Shown here piece after piece: positions 30,274-40,299 of a DNA stretch of 64,000 bases. Source of the DNA: Streptomyces albidoflavus (GTDB lineage: Bacteria > Actinomycetota > Actinomycetes > Streptomycetales > Streptomycetaceae). A program made the position numbers and the translations under genes. The stretch is from the NCBI RefSeq assembly GCF_000719955.1, contig NZ_JOII01000017.1, positions 1-64,000 on the forward strand. Reading direction: 5' to 3'. Position 1 is the first letter of the stretch; every line of letters starts with the position of its first letter. The notes under the pieces were generated by a model that had not been told where the DNA came from, did no database searches, and saw only the letters and a program-made list of their open reading frames with translations.

Positions 30274-32261
30274 GCTCCGGCGGCGGTGACGAGGACGGCG
30301 GCGACCGCCAGGACGAGAGCACCGGCGAGGAGCACGGTGAGGTAGGTCTGCGCGTTGCCGGTCTGGCTCTTGCGGACGGCGGCACCGAGCAGCCTGGGCA
30401 CGGCTGCGCCCGCGCGGACGTACGTCTCGACGACCTCGCGGTCGAGGAAGGCGGCGAGCCGGGCGGCGGCCAGGGTCGGGCGGACGAAGAGGGTCCGGGC
30501 GGCGGCGTCGAGATGGAAGCCGGCGGCGGCGTGCCGGTGGAGCGGGCCGAGCAGGAGGCGGCCCGGGTCGGCCGGGTCGGGGCGTTCGGCGAGGTCGCCG
30601 TCGTCGGGGGCGTGGCCGGTGAGCGCCTCGGTCGCCATCTCGGCCTCGGACTCGGGCTGCGGCTCCAGCGGTCCGCGCGGCCGGGCGGCGGCCAGGGCGG
30701 TGGTGTGGCGCCAGGTGCCGTAGGTGACCAGGCCGCCGACGAGGGCGAGCCCGGTGGCGAGGACCGAGGTGGTGAGGGTGGGGGCGAGGGAGGCGCCGCC
30801 GAACCAGTCGCCGAGGACGCCGTAGGCGAGGCCGAGGGCGAGGGAGGGAGCGGCGAGGACCCAGAGGATGACGTTTATGACGAGCGGCTGCGGGCCGTGG
30901 ACGGGGCGCTCGGCGCCCTGGCCGTGGAAGGCACGGAGCCAGAGCCGGGTGGCGTAGGCGGCGGTGAGGAGGGCGGTCGCGAGCCCGGCGGTGAGGACGA
31001 TCCAGCCGGCGACGGCCGGGGCGGCCTCGGTGTGGCCGGTGGCGGCGCGTTCGGCGGCGCCGAGGACGGCTTCCTTGGAGAAGAAGCCGCTGAAGGGAGG
31101 CAGGGCGGCGAGGGCGAGCAGGGCGACGGTCATCGTCCAGTACGCGTCGGCGGCCCGGGTCCGCAGGGCGCCGGTGCGGGCCATGGCGGTCAGCGAGTTG
31201 GTCCCGGCGGCGTGGATGAGGGCGCCGGCGGCGAGGAAGAGGAGCGCCTTGAAGGCGCCGTGGGTGAGGAGGTGGAAGACGGCCGCGGACCGGTCGGCGA
31301 CAGCGAGGGCGGCCGTCATGTAGCCGAGCTGGCCGATGGTCGAGTAGGCGAGGACGCGTTTGATGTCGTCCTGGGCCAGGGCCGCGAGCGCCGATCCGGC
31401 CATGGTGACGGCGGCCATCACCGCGAGGACCACGAGGGCGGCGGCGGAGGCCGCGAAGACCGGGAGGAGACGGGCGACGAAGTAGACGCCGGCGGCGACC
31501 ATCGTCGCGGCGTGGATCAGCGCGGAGACGGGCGTGGGGCCGGCCATCGCGTCGGGCAGCCAGATGTGGAGGGGGAACTGGGCCGACTTGCCGGCGACTC
31601 CGGCGAGGAGCAGCAGGGCGATGAGGGTCGGGTGGTCGAGGCCGCCGTTGCCGACCGCGTCGAGGATGCGGGTGATCCGGAAGGACCCGGTGTCGGCGGC
31701 GAGCGCGAAGAGCCCGATCAGGAAGGGGACGTCGCCGAGCTTGGTGACGAGGAAGGCCTTGAGCGAGGCGGACCGGGCCTCGGGGGTCTCCCAGTAGTGG
31801 CCGACGAGGAAGTACGAGCAGATGCCCATGACTTCCCAGCCGACCAGCAGCACGATCAGGTCGCCGGAGTAGACGACCAGCAGCATCGCGGAGGTGAAGA
31901 GGGAGACGAGCGCGGCGTACGAGGGGTAGCGCGGGTCCTCGCGCAGGTAGCCGGTGGAGTAGAGCTGCACGCAGGTGGCGACGGCGGCGACCAGCACGGC
32001 CACGACCACGGCGAAGCCGTCCAGGTGCAGGGCGAGCTCGACGGGGACGGAGCCGGTCGGGGTCAGCTCGGTGGCGGCGTCGATCGCGGGTCCGCCGTGC
32101 TGGCGGGCGGCGACCAGGGCGGCCAGGACCGTGGCGGCCAGCGGCGGCAGGACGGCCAGCGGGCGGACGAAGCCGGGGGCGACGCGGCCGAGGGCGAGTC
32201 CCGCGAGGGCTCCGAGCAGCGGCAGGACCGGCACGAGGACGGCGAGGGTCGTGGTGGTCAC
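30270..32261 (-). CDS. nuoL: complex I-like subunit L (antiporter-type membrane subunit)
   Basis: 663 residues, the largest subunit of the membrane arm. GTG start overlapping the nuoK stop codon. Conserved segments are [40 protein letters not shown] and [18 protein letters not shown] hydrophilic Glu/Asp-rich loop (about 535-575, near [20 protein letters not shown]) precedes the long C-terminal helix HL and final anchor expected of NuoL. Confidence 0.96.
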   Translation of the reverse strand: MTTTTLAVLVPVLPLLGALAGLALGRVAPGFVRPLAVLPPLAATVLAALVAARQHGGPAIDAATELTPTGSVPVELALHLDGFAVVVAVLVAAVATCVQLYSTGYLREDPRYPSYAALVSLFTSAMLLVVYSGDLIVLLVGWEVMGICSYFLVGHYWETPEARSASLKAFLVTKLGDVPFLIGLFALAADTGSFRITRILDAVGNGGLDHPTLIALLLLAGVAGKSAQFPLHIWLPDAMAGPTPVSALIHAATMVAAGVYFVARLLPVFAASAAALVVLAVMAAVTMAGSALAALAQDDIKRVLAYSTIGQLGYMTAALAVADRSAAVFHLLTHGAFKALLFLAAGALIHAAGTNSLTAMARTGALRTRAADAYWTMTVALLALAALPPFSGFFSKEAVLGAAERAATGHTEAAPAVAGWIVLTAGLATALLTAAYATRLWLRAFHGQGAERPVHGPQPLVINVILWVLAAPSLALGLAYGVLGDWFGGASLAPTLTTSVLATGLALVGGLVTYGTWRHTTALAAARPRGPLEPQPESEAEMATEALTGHAPDDGDLAERPDPADPGRLLLGPLHRHAAAGFHLDAAARTLFVRPTLAAARLAAFLDREVVETYVRAGAAVPRLLGAAVRKSQTGNAQTYLTVLLAGALVLAVAAVLVTAAGA

Positions 32262-32689
32262 CGGGCGGCCTCCGCCTTCTCGGCCGGGCTGTCGTACGGG
32301 GTGGCGACGCGTGCCTCGTCGGCGGCGAGGGCGGCTTCGGCCGCTCTGGCCTCGGCGTCGTCGTCGGCCTCCGTCTCGGCGGTGTCGCGGAGCCGGTCGA
32401 CGTCGGAGGAACCGCGGTTGCGGTAGACGAGGAGGACGATGGCGAGGCCGATGCCGATCTCGGCGGCGGCCAGCGCGATGGTGAAGAGGGTGAGCGCCTG
32501 CCCGCCGTGCAGGGTGTCGCGCAGGGTGGTGCTCAGCCAGACGTCGAAGGCGACGAGGTTGAGGTTGACGGCGTTGAGCATCAGCTCGACGGACATCAGG
32601 ACGAGGATCGCGTTGCGCCGGGCGAGGAGGCCGTAGACGCCGATGGCGAAGAGGAGGGCCGACAGGACGGCCGGGTAGGCGAGATGCAT
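32258..32689 (-). CDS. nuoK: complex I-like subunit K with acidic C-terminal tail
   Basis: 143 residues. The first 100 are a normal NuoK with three membrane helices ([36 protein letters not shown] with the conserved Glu, [20 protein letters not shown]). A further 43 residues are polar and acidic ([20 protein letters not shown]), not found in typical NuoK of about 100 residues. The start ATG overlaps the nuoJ stop by one base. Confidence 0.95.
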   Translation of the reverse strand: MHLAYPAVLSALLFAIGVYGLLARRNAILVLMSVELMLNAVNLNLVAFDVWLSTTLRDTLHGGQALTLFTIALAAAEIGIGLAIVLLVYRNRGSSDVDRLRDTAETEADDDAEARAAEAALAADEARVATPYDSPAEKAEAAR

Positions 32690-33345
32690 CAGCGGGTCCC
32701 CTCGGGGCCGGGGGTTGCTCCGTCGCCGGAGGCCGGGGCGCCGGAGGCGGGGGCGCCGGGGTCCTCGTCGCCCGTGCGGCGGGAGAGGACGATCGCGCCC
32801 ACCAGGGCGGCGAGGAGGAGGACCGAGAGCGCCTCGAAGGGCAGGACCCAGGAGCTGAAGAGGGCGGCGCCGGTGACCTCGGTGGAGCCCTGCACGGCCT
32901 GGTCGAGGTCGATCCAGGTGGTGCGGAAGGCGTCGACGACCACCCAGACCAGGGTGGCGGCGGTGGCCAGGGCGACGGCGAGGGCGACGGGCCGGTTGCC
33001 GGAGTCGGTGTCCGGGGAGCGGCCGATGGGCGCGCGGGTCAGCATCAGTCCGAAGAGGAGGAGGACGACGACGGAACCGACGTAGATGAGGACCTGGACC
33101 CAGGCGATGAACTCCGCGGTCAGCAGCAGGTACTCGACGGCGATGCCGCCGAGGGCGACGACCAGCCAGAGGGCGGCGTGGACCAGTTGCCGGGTGGTCA
33201 CGGTGAGGACGGCCGCGCCCACGGTGACCAGGCCGACGAGGAGGAAGACGATCTCGACGCCGGTCGGCGAGAGGAACCCCCGGTGCTGGACGGCGTCGGC
33301 ACTCCGGGCGGCGGTGGCGAGGGCTGCCGTGGTCAGGGCGGTCAT
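32689..33345 (-). CDS. nuoJ: complex I-like subunit J
   Basis: 218 residues with five membrane helices: [62 protein letters not shown] (the pi-bulge helix that links quinone reduction to pumping), and two more. A short hydrophilic tail ([17 protein letters not shown]) ends the protein. ATG start overlaps the nuoI stop codon (ATGA). Confidence 0.95.
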   Translation of the reverse strand: MTALTTAALATAARSADAVQHRGFLSPTGVEIVFLLVGLVTVGAAVLTVTTRQLVHAALWLVVALGGIAVEYLLLTAEFIAWVQVLIYVGSVVVLLLFGLMLTRAPIGRSPDTDSGNRPVALAVALATAATLVWVVVDAFRTTWIDLDQAVQGSTEVTGAALFSSWVLPFEALSVLLLAALVGAIVLSRRTGDEDPGAPASGAPASGDGATPGPEGTR

Positions 33346-34001
33346 CGGGCGTCGCCGTCCTCGGGCCGGTCGGGCTTGGGCTGGGTGGGTTCAGGCCGCG
33401 CGGGTTCGGGCCGGGTGGGCTCGGGCCGGGCCGCCGTGGCGGCTTCGGCGGCCTGCTGGGCGGCGGTGCGGTCGGCGGACTTGCGGGCGGCCGCGTACTC
33501 CTTGGGCTCCTCGGCGGCGGGGACCAGGGCGGGCGGGGCCGGCACGGTCCACATCCAGTCGCGGAGCTTGTCGCGCTCGTGGGTGAGGTCGCGGATGTCG
33601 GTCTCGGCGTACTCGAACTCCGGGGACCAGAACAGCGCGTCGAAGGGGCAGACCTCGATGCAGATACCGCAGTACATGCAGAGGGAGAAGTCGATGGCGA
33701 AGCGGTCCAGGACGTTGCGGCTGCGCTCGCGTCCGCCGGGGGCGGCGGGCGGCACCGTCTCCTTGTGGGAGTCGATGTAGATGCACCAGTCGGGGCATTC
33801 GCGGGCGCAGAGCATGCAGACCGTGCAGTTCTCCTCGAACAGGCCGATGACGCCGCGGGTGCGTGGCGGCAGGTCGGGCTGCGTCTCGGGGTACTGGGCG
33901 GTGACGGTCTTCTTCGTCATCGTCCGCAGGGTGACGGCGAGGCCCTTGGCGAGGCCGGAGCCGGGGAAGCTGCGGCCGGAGGGCTGCGGGGACGCGGTCA
34001 T
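33342..34001 (-). CDS. nuoI: complex I-like subunit I, 2[4Fe-4S] ferredoxin-type
   Basis: 219 residues. Two complete cluster motifs, [12 protein letters not shown] and [12 protein letters not shown], correspond to clusters N6a and N6b. An amphipathic N-terminal helix ([15 protein letters not shown]) would anchor it. The C-terminal 50 residues are a disordered tail with four RPEP-type repeats ([20 protein letters not shown]). With no NuoE,F,G encoded here, NuoI is the likely entry point for electrons, for example from reduced ferredoxin. Start ATG directly abuts the nuoH stop codon. Confidence 0.95.
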   Translation of the reverse strand: MTASPQPSGRSFPGSGLAKGLAVTLRTMTKKTVTAQYPETQPDLPPRTRGVIGLFEENCTVCMLCARECPDWCIYIDSHKETVPPAAPGGRERSRNVLDRFAIDFSLCMYCGICIEVCPFDALFWSPEFEYAETDIRDLTHERDKLRDWMWTVPAPPALVPAAEEPKEYAAARKSADRTAAQQAAEAATAARPEPTRPEPARPEPTQPKPDRPEDGDAR

Positions 34002-34970
34002 TTACTGGATCGCCACCTTCACGATGCCGGTGAGCGCGATCTGCGCGAGGGCGAGCGGGACGAGGATGGTCCAGGCGAGCTCCTGGAGCTGGTCCTCCCG
34101 CATCCGGGGGAAGCTGACCCGCAGCCAGATCACCACGAAGGCCAGGACGGCGGTCTTCAGCAGGGTCCACACCCAGCCGAGCCCGTCACCGCCCCAGGGC
34201 CCGTGCCAGCCGCCGAGGAAGAGCACGGTGGTGAGGCCGCAGAGGATCACGATGCCCGCGTACTCGGCGAGCAGGAAGAAGGCGAACCGCAGACCGGTGT
34301 ACTCGGTGTACGCGCCGAAGATGATCTCCGAGTCGGCCACCGGCATGTCGAACGGCGGGCGCTGCAGCTCGGCGAGGCCCGCCACGAAGAAGACGACCGC
34401 GCCGACGATCTGCCACGGCAGCCACCACCACTGGAAGCCGTCGAGAATCCCGCTCAGCGACACGGTCCCGGCCGCCATGGCGACGGAGGCCGCCGCGAGC
34501 AGCATCGGCAGTTCGTACGCGAGGAGCTGGGCGGCGGTGCGCAGACCACCGAGGAGCGAGTACTTGTTGGCCGAGGCCCAGCCGCCCATGAGCGAACCGA
34601 GCACCCCGACGCCCATCACGGCGAGGACGAAGAAGACCCCCGCGTCGACATGGACCCCGGAGCCGGACTCCCCCGGGCCGACCGGCAGCACGGCGAGGAC
34701 CAGCAGGTACGGCAGGAGCGCCACGGCCGGGGCCAGCTGGAAGACCCGCCGGTCGGCCTCGGCCGGGACGATGTCCTCCTTCTGCACGAACTTGACCCCG
34801 TCGGCCATGAGCTGCGCCCAGCCGTGGAACCCGCCCGCGTACATGGGCCCGAGCCGCCCCTGCATGTGCGCCATCGTCTTGTGCTCGGCCTGCCCGACGA
34901 CGAGCGGCAGCACCAGGAAGGCGACGAGGAGGACGAGCAGACGCAGCGCGACGTCGAGTACGTCGTTCAT
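34002..34970 (-). CDS. nuoH: complex I-like subunit H
   Basis: 322 residues with about eight membrane helices. The quinone-channel loops KTMAHMQGRLGPMYAGGF, GGWASANKYSLLGGLRTAAQ, MPVADSEIIFGAYTEYTGLRF and RVSFPRMREDQLQELAW are well conserved. NuoH forms the quinone tunnel together with NuoB and NuoD, yet nuoD is absent from the operon. Start ATG overlaps the nuoC stop codon. Confidence 0.96.
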   Translation of the reverse strand: MNDVLDVALRLLVLLVAFLVLPLVVGQAEHKTMAHMQGRLGPMYAGGFHGWAQLMADGVKFVQKEDIVPAEADRRVFQLAPAVALLPYLLVLAVLPVGPGESGSGVHVDAGVFFVLAVMGVGVLGSLMGGWASANKYSLLGGLRTAAQLLAYELPMLLAAASVAMAAGTVSLSGILDGFQWWWLPWQIVGAVVFFVAGLAELQRPPFDMPVADSEIIFGAYTEYTGLRFAFFLLAEYAGIVILCGLTTVLFLGGWHGPWGGDGLGWVWTLLKTAVLAFVVIWLRVSFPRMREDQLQELAWTILVPLALAQIALTGIVKVAIQ

Positions 34971-36328
34971 GCGGGGTCGCCTCCGGTGGGGGTGTCGTCG
35001 TCCGGGGTGCCCTCTTCGGGGCTCCGGGCCGGACGCGCGGGGTTCTCGGGTTCGGGAGCCTCGCCCTCCGGGCCCGGCGTTTCCTCGCGCGTCTCCTCGT
35101 GGGCCGGCTTGGCGTGGTGCCAGGGGGCGTCGGAGCTGCCCGCGCGGGCGGGGCGGCTGCCCGGGGCGGGGGGTCGCTGCTGCGAGGCGGAGCCGTCGGC
35201 GGCCGAGCGGTCACGGCGGGGCCGGGCGGGCGCGGGACGGTCCGGGGAGCCGGCTGCCGGGGCGGCCGGAGCCTCGGGTGCCGTGGGCCCGGACGGCTCG
35301 GCGGCGCCGGTGTCCGCCGGCTCCGGGGCCGTGGGCGGCTGCTGGGAGGCACTGCCCTGCGAGGCCGAGCGGTTGCGGCGCGGACGGCCGGGTGCCGGGG
35401 ACGCGGGCGCCTGAGGGGTGCCCGGAGCCTCGGCGGGCGTGGCCGGGGCGGCCCCGGTCGCTTCCTGGGACGGGCCCGCCTGCTGGGGCGCGTCCGCCTG
35501 CTGGGAGGCCGAGCCCTGGGAGGCCGAGCGGTTCCTGCGGGGGCGGGTGGGGGCCTCCGGGGTGCCGGGTGCCTCCGGGGTGCCCGCGCCTGTCGGAGTT
35601 CCCGCGCCCGTCGGGGTCGCGCCGGCTGCCGGGGTGTCCGGGCCGGCCTGCGCGGCCGGGCCCTGCGACGCGGAACCCTCGGTCGCGGTGCGCGTCCGGC
35701 GGGGCGGCCTTGTACCGTCGGCGGAAGCGGTGCGGCGGGCGGGGCGGGCCGGGGCGGCGGGGAGGGTGCCCTTGAGGGGACCCCACTCGTTGGGGTCGGG
35801 GACGCCGGGCGGGAGCATCTGGCGGCGCTTGGGGCCGCCGTGGTCGGGGCCCTCGCCGGGTTCCTTGGCGCCGGGCCACGCCTTGGCGACGCGGGCGGCG
35901 AGGACGAAGTCCTTGCGCAGGGGATGGCCTTCGAAGTTCTCGGGCAGCAGGAGCGGGTCCAGCGCGGGGTGCCCGGTGAAGGAGACGCCGAACATCTCGT
36001 GCGTCTCCCGCTCGTGCCAGGCGGCGCCCGCGAACACCTCGACGGCGCTCTCCAGGACCGGCGCCTCGTGCGGCACGGTGGTGCGCAGCAGCAGCCGGCG
36101 CACCGGCGCCAGGGCGACCAGGTGGGCGGAGACCAGGAAGCCGGTGCCGGGCTCGTCGACCGCGCTGAGCCAGTCGAAGAAGGTGCAGCCGAGTGCGGAA
36201 CGGGCGGCGTTGAGCGCGCTGGTCCAGCTCGCGGCGGGCACGTCCACCGTCAGGACGTCGTACGACTCCTCGGCGCGTGCGTCGGGGCCGAAGAGGGTGT
36301 CGGCGGGGTGCGGGAGCCAGCCGGTCAC
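34967..36328 (-). CDS. nuoC: complex I-like subunit C with repeat-bearing disordered tail
   Basis: 453 residues from GTG at 36328, overlapping the nuoB stop codon. Residues 1-150 are the 30-kDa subunit domain, with the signature [20 protein letters not shown] and EGHPLRKDF. The remaining 300 residues are a Pro/Ala/Thr-rich tail not found in ordinary NuoC (about 200 residues). The tail carries four copies of an RRxRSAxxGSASQ element near residues 210, 264, 318 and 371, a spacing of 53-54 residues, and an acidic end. The 49-kDa partner NuoD is missing and not fused here. The tail may tether the subunit or bind nucleic acid or lipid; unknown. Confidence 0.93.
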   Translation of the reverse strand: MTGWLPHPADTLFGPDARAEESYDVLTVDVPAASWTSALNAARSALGCTFFDWLSAVDEPGTGFLVSAHLVALAPVRRLLLRTTVPHEAPVLESAVEVFAGAAWHERETHEMFGVSFTGHPALDPLLLPENFEGHPLRKDFVLAARVAKAWPGAKEPGEGPDHGGPKRRQMLPPGVPDPNEWGPLKGTLPAAPARPARRTASADGTRPPRRTRTATEGSASQGPAAQAGPDTPAAGATPTGAGTPTGAGTPEAPGTPEAPTRPRRNRSASQGSASQQADAPQQAGPSQEATGAAPATPAEAPGTPQAPASPAPGRPRRNRSASQGSASQQPPTAPEPADTGAAEPSGPTAPEAPAAPAAGSPDRPAPARPRRDRSAADGSASQQRPPAPGSRPARAGSSDAPWHHAKPAHEETREETPGPEGEAPEPENPARPARSPEEGTPDDDTPTGGDPA

Positions 36329-36975
36329 CGGGCCTCCCCCGGGGTGTCGCCCACCGTGCCCGGTGCGGGCGGCGGGGTGACCAGGCCGCTGGTGAGGGCG
36401 GCCGTGGAGGGGCGTTCGGCGCGGCGTCCGTACCGTTCGCCGAGCGATTCGCGGGCGATCTTCTCCTGGAGCTTGATGATGCCCTGGAGCAGCGCCTCGG
36501 GCCGGGGCGGGCAGCCGGGCACGTACACGTCGACGGGGATGATCTGGTCGACCCCCTTGGTGACGGAGTACGAGTCCCAGTAGGGGCCGCCGCAGTTGGA
36601 GCAGGCGCCGAAGGAGATGACGTACTTCGGTTCGGGCATCTGCTCGTAGAGGCGCTTGACGGCGGGGGCCATCTTGTCGGTGACGGTGCCGGAGACGACC
36701 ATCAGGTCGGCCTGGCGCGGCCCGGGCGCGAAGGGGATGACGCCCAGCCGCATGAAGTCGTGGCGGGCCATCGAGGCGGCGATGAACTCGATGGCGCAGC
36801 AGGCCAGTCCGAAGTTGAAGACCCAGAGGCTGTAGCGGCGGCCCCAGTTGAGGACCACCTTCATCGGGGCGGGGGCCAGGCGGGCGAGGCCGCCGAGCCG
36901 CTGGGGTGCGGGGAGGGCCACGGGGGTCGACGCGGGGGCGTCGCCCTGGCCGGTTGCGGGGGGTGTCACGTCCAT
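36325..36975 (-). CDS. nuoB: complex I-like subunit B, [4Fe-4S] cluster N2
   Basis: 216 residues from ATG at 36975, overlapping the end of nuoA by ten bases. Ligands of terminal cluster N2 are present: the Cys pair in GLACCAIEF, then FGACSNCGG and VPGCPPRPE. The N-terminal 40 residues and the last 40 are Pro/Ala-rich extensions. NuoB passes electrons to quinone and is also the subunit shared with NiFe-hydrogenases. Confidence 0.96.
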   Translation of the reverse strand: MDVTPPATGQGDAPASTPVALPAPQRLGGLARLAPAPMKVVLNWGRRYSLWVFNFGLACCAIEFIAASMARHDFMRLGVIPFAPGPRQADLMVVSGTVTDKMAPAVKRLYEQMPEPKYVISFGACSNCGGPYWDSYSVTKGVDQIIPVDVYVPGCPPRPEALLQGIIKLQEKIARESLGERYGRRAERPSTAALTSGLVTPPPAPGTVGDTPGEAR

Positions 36976-37349
36976 GTGAGGACGCCCTTCTTCCATGCGT
37001 ACAGCAGGCCGATGGTCAGGAAGCCCAGGAAGATGAACATCTCCACGAGCGTCGTCGCCCCGTACCCGGTCTCGGCGAAGACCGTCGCCCAGGGGAAGAG
37101 GAAGATCGAGTCGACGGCGAAGATCACGTACAGGAACGCGTAGACGTAGTAGCGGACCTGGGTGTGGGCCCAGCCCTCGCCGACGGGGTCGACGCCGCAC
37201 TCGTAGGTGAGCAGCTTCTCCGGCGTGGGGACCACCGGCCGCAGCAGGCGGCCCGCGCCGAAGGCGACGGCCACGAACAGCACGCCCACGACGGCGAGCA
37301 GGCCGACGACCGCGTACGACCGGAAGTACTCCCCGGCGAGCACCGTCAT
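36966..37349 (-). CDS. nuoA: complex I-like subunit A
   Basis: 127 residues with three membrane helices and the family motif [21 protein letters not shown] in the loop near residues 48-68, followed by [13 protein letters not shown]. It is the first gene of the operon, 220 bases from the divergent sensor kinase. ATG start at 37349 with GGGAGAGAGG upstream. Confidence 0.96.
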   Translation of the reverse strand: MTVLAGEYFRSYAVVGLLAVVGVLFVAVAFGAGRLLRPVVPTPEKLLTYECGVDPVGEGWAHTQVRYYVYAFLYVIFAVDSIFLFPWATVFAETGYGATTLVEMFIFLGFLTIGLLYAWKKGVLTWT

Positions 37350-37414
37350 GCGACGACCTCTCTCCCGCGCCCGTGTTCCCTGACGCTGTGCGTCCGACGA
37401 TCTGTACGCACGGG

Positions 37415-37442
37415 AGTCTAGGGCCTGCTAAAGATGCGGTAA
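37415..37442 (-). promoter_or_regulatory. candidate promoter of the nuo operon
   Basis: On the minus strand TTACCG (37437-37442) and TAGACT (37415-37420) are 16 bases apart, giving a leader of about 60 bases before nuoA. The -10 element is good and the -35 weak. The 220-base gap also must hold the promoter of the divergent kinase gene. Confidence 0.35.
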
Positions 37443-37569
37443 GCAGCCCGTCCGTGTCCCGGGCGGGCCGAGGACGCCCACGGGCCGAAGGAGGGGTGGG
37501 GTTAACCCCCGGCACGGCGACCGGCGCACCTCATGGCGGGGCGCCCCGGCCCCGGGAGACCCTGACAGC

Positions 37570-38769
37570 ATGAGCACACCGACCAGCGAGAGCGCCCCCG
37601 GCACGTCCGGCGAGCCGACGCCTTCCCGCCCGAACCTCGCCCTGGACGGCAGGACCTGGCGGGAGGTCGCCTACCTCCTCGCCAACCTGCCGTGCACGAT
37701 CGTCGGTTTCGTCTACGCGGTGACCCTGCTCGCCCTCGGCGGCGGTCTGGCCGTCACCGTGATCGGTCTGCCGCTGCTGGCGCTGGCGCTCGGCGGGGCG
37801 CGGCTGCTGGGCCGGTTCGAGCGGGGGCGCGCCCGGCGGCTGCTGGGGGTGCGGGTGGACGAGCCCAGCCGGCTGCCCCGGGGGAAGGGCGGCGGGCTGG
37901 GCGGGGTGTGGCAGGCGCTGCGGGACCCGGTCGGCTGGCGGGCGATGCTCTTCTCGCTGATGCGGCTGCCATGGGGGGTCCTCACCTTCTCGCTGACGCT
38001 GGTCGGGCTGCTCGTGCTGTGGCCGGTGCTGCCGTACGTCGTCCGGCTGCTGGCCGACGCCGACCGGGCGATGGTGCGCGGACTGCTCTCCCCCTCGGAC
38101 GAGTTGGAGCGGCGGATCGCCGAACTGGAGTCGGACCGGGGTGTGGTGGTCGACACGGCCGCGGCGGACCTGCGCAGGATCGAGCGGGATCTGCACGACG
38201 GGGCCCAGGCGCGGCTGGTCAATCTCGCGATGGGGCTGGGCCTGGCCAAGGAGAAGCTGGCCGAGGGGACGGCCGACGCGACGGTGGCCGCGATGGTCGA
38301 CGAGGCGCACGGCGAGGTGAAGCTGGCCCTCCAGGAGTTGCGGGACCTGGCACGCGGCATCCACCCGGCGGTCCTGACCGACCGGGGGCTGGGCGCCGCG
38401 CTCCGCTCGCTCGGCGGGCGGTGCACCGTCCCGGTGAGGACCTCCGTCGACCTGCCGGAGCGTCCGGCGGCGGCCATCGAGGGCATCGCCTACTTCACCG
38501 TCTCCGAACTCCTCCAGAACATCAGCAAGCACAGCGGGGCCCGCTCGGCCTCGGTCGAGGTGTGGCGCACCGGGGACCGGCTCCTCCTGCGGGTGGAGGA
38601 CGACGGGCGCGGCGGCGCGGCGCCGGCCGGCGGCACCGGCCTGGCCGGGCTCGCCGAACGCCTCGACGCGGTGGACGGCGTCTTCACCCTGACCTCCCCC
38701 GAGGGCGGCCCGACCGTGGCCGTCGCGGAGCTCCCCTGGCGCGCCAGGCCCGCCACCGAGCAGCCCTGA
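37570..38769 (+). CDS. sensor histidine kinase (HisKA_3), His intact
   Basis: 399 residues. The N-terminal sensor domain has four membrane helices in two pairs (LPCTIVGFVYAVTLLALGGG, TVIGLPLLALALGG; then WGVLTFSLTLVGLLVLWPVL). A short coiled helix leads to the dimerisation motif RRIERDLHDGAQARL, with phospho-acceptor His209, then the ATP-binding domain (SELLQNISKHSG, DDGRGGA, GTGLAGLAERL). It is the first gene of a plus-strand set with a second kinase and a NarL-type regulator, divergent from the nuo operon. The signal is unknown; the membrane sensor suggests respiratory or envelope state. Confidence 0.93.
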   Translation: MSTPTSESAPGTSGEPTPSRPNLALDGRTWREVAYLLANLPCTIVGFVYAVTLLALGGGLAVTVIGLPLLALALGGARLLGRFERGRARRLLGVRVDEPSRLPRGKGGGLGGVWQALRDPVGWRAMLFSLMRLPWGVLTFSLTLVGLLVLWPVLPYVVRLLADADRAMVRGLLSPSDELERRIAELESDRGVVVDTAAADLRRIERDLHDGAQARLVNLAMGLGLAKEKLAEGTADATVAAMVDEAHGEVKLALQELRDLARGIHPAVLTDRGLGAALRSLGGRCTVPVRTSVDLPERPAAAIEGIAYFTVSELLQNISKHSGARSASVEVWRTGDRLLLRVEDDGRGGAAPAGGTGLAGLAERLDAVDGVFTLTSPEGGPTVAVAELPWRARPATEQP

Positions 38770-38949
38770 CGCGGGGCGGCCCCCCTCCTCCTCGTCACGG
38801 GCGGAGGTGGGGAAAACCCCCGTACGAAGACCCCCACATGCTCCATGGCTCCGGGCGCGGAACCTGACCAAGCTGGTGGTGTCGCCCGGGGAAGGCGGTG
38901 CGGCCGGACGACCGGACGGCCGGGAGCGAGCGCGGGAGAGGGCGGACCG

Positions 38950-40299
38950 ATGGCCACGGAGTACGGGCACGCGGACGGGACCGGGGAGAGTTCGGCGCTC
39001 TCCCGGCCGGGGCGTGGGCAGCGGTCGCCGACCTTCCTGGGCGGCCCGTTCGCGGGCGGGACCTGGCGCGCGTTCGGCTACATCTGGCTGAACCTGCCCG
39101 TCGCCACCCTCACCTTCGTCTACGCCGTGACGACGCTGGCGCTCGGCGCCGGCCTCCTGGTCACCTTCATCGGCGTGCCGGTCCTGGCCCTGGGTCTCGC
39201 CGGCTGCCGGGGCATCGGCGTGCTGGAGCGGGCCCGGGCGCGGGCGCTGCTGGGGGCCCGGGTGGCGGAGCCCCGTCCGGTCCGGGGCCGGAAGCCGGGG
39301 GTGCTCGGCTGGATGACCTCGGTGATCAAGAGCGCGGAGTCCTGGCGCCACTTCCTCTACGCCTTCCTGCACTTCCCGTGGGCGGTGCTCACCTTCTGCC
39401 TGGCCGTGCCCGTCTGGGCGTACGGCTGGGCGATGCTGACGTACCCGCTGTGGCAGTGGGTCTTCCCCCGGTATGCGGACGTGCCCGGTGTCCAGCTCTA
39501 CGGGGACGGGCAGCGGGAGATCTATCTCGACTCGCCTCCGGAGATCGCTCTGGCCGCCGGGATCGGCCTGGTGCTGACGCTGCTCGTGCCGTACCTGATC
39601 CGGGGGCTGACCACGGTGGACCGGCTGCTGGTGACGGGGCTGCTGGGGCCCTCGCGGCTGGAGAACCGGGTGTCCGAGCTGGAGTCGGACCGGGGTGTGG
39701 TGGTCGACACCGCCGCGGAGGACCTGCGGCGGATCGAGCGGGAGCTGCGCGACGGGGCGCAGGCCCGGCTGGAAGGGCTGGAGAGCGAACTGGGGCTGGC
39801 CAAGGCCAGGCTCACGGAGGACCCGGAGGCGGCGGCCCGCCTGGTGGCGGCGGCGCACGGTGAGGTGAAGTCGGTCCTCCAGGAGCTGCGGGGCCTGGCC
39901 CGGGGCATCCACCCGGCCATCCTCACCGACCGGGGCCTGGGCCCGGCGCTCTCCGCCCTCGCGGCGCGGTGCCCGGTGCCGGTGCGGGTCCAGGTGGATC
40001 TGGCGGACCGCCCGGCTCCGGCGGTGGAGGGCATCGCCTACTTCGCCGTCTCCGAACTCCTTCAGAACGTCGGCAGCCACAGCGGGGCGCGGTCGGCCCG
40101 GGTCGACGCCTGGCGCTCCGGCCCCCGCCTGATGCTCCAGGTCACGGATGACGGAACGGGCGGCGCCGATCCGGCGGCCGGGACGGGGCTGGCCTCCCTG
40201 GCGCGGCGGCTGGACGCGGTCGACGGCGTCCTGGTGGTCGACTCCCGGCCCGGCACCGGGACGACGGTCACGGCGGAGGTCCCGTGGCGGGAGAGCTGA
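38950..40299 (+). CDS. histidine-kinase paralogue lacking the phospho-acceptor His
   Basis: 449 residues from ATG at 38950; upstream frame extension lacks support. It shares the whole architecture of the preceding kinase: four membrane helices, coiled helix and ATP-binding domain. The sequence ELESDRGVVVDTAA is identical at the same place in both. In the dimerisation helix the motif is RRIERELRDGAQARL, where Arg267 (CGC) replaces the His (CAC) of the neighbour. The ATP lid motifs (SELLQNVGSHSG, DDGTGGA, GTGLASLARRL) are retained. It cannot autophosphorylate at the usual site, so it probably acts as a partner or regulator of the intact kinase. It arose by tandem duplication. A short 65-residue insert in the sensor part (near LWQWVFPRYADVPG) is unique. 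Confidence 0.9.
   Translation: MATEYGHADGTGESSALSRPGRGQRSPTFLGGPFAGGTWRAFGYIWLNLPVATLTFVYAVTTLALGAGLLVTFIGVPVLALGLAGCRGIGVLERARARALLGARVAEPRPVRGRKPGVLGWMTSVIKSAESWRHFLYAFLHFPWAVLTFCLAVPVWAYGWAMLTYPLWQWVFPRYADVPGVQLYGDGQREIYLDSPPEIALAAGIGLVLTLLVPYLIRGLTTVDRLLVTGLLGPSRLENRVSELESDRGVVVDTAAEDLRRIERELRDGAQARLEGLESELGLAKARLTEDPEAAARLVAAAHGEVKSVLQELRGLARGIHPAILTDRGLGPALSALAARCPVPVRVQVDLADRPAPAVEGIAYFAVSELLQNVGSHSGARSARVDAWRSGPRLMLQVTDDGTGGADPAAGTGLASLARRLDAVDGVLVVDSRPGTGTTVTAEVPWRES

Noticed and set aside
27152..30385. A 1077-residue frame that would fuse nuoM and nuoN
   Set aside because: The upstream part is out of frame with nuoM and carries Arg/Pro-rich shadow sequence. The ATG at 28693, overlapping the nuoM stop, starts a complete NuoN.
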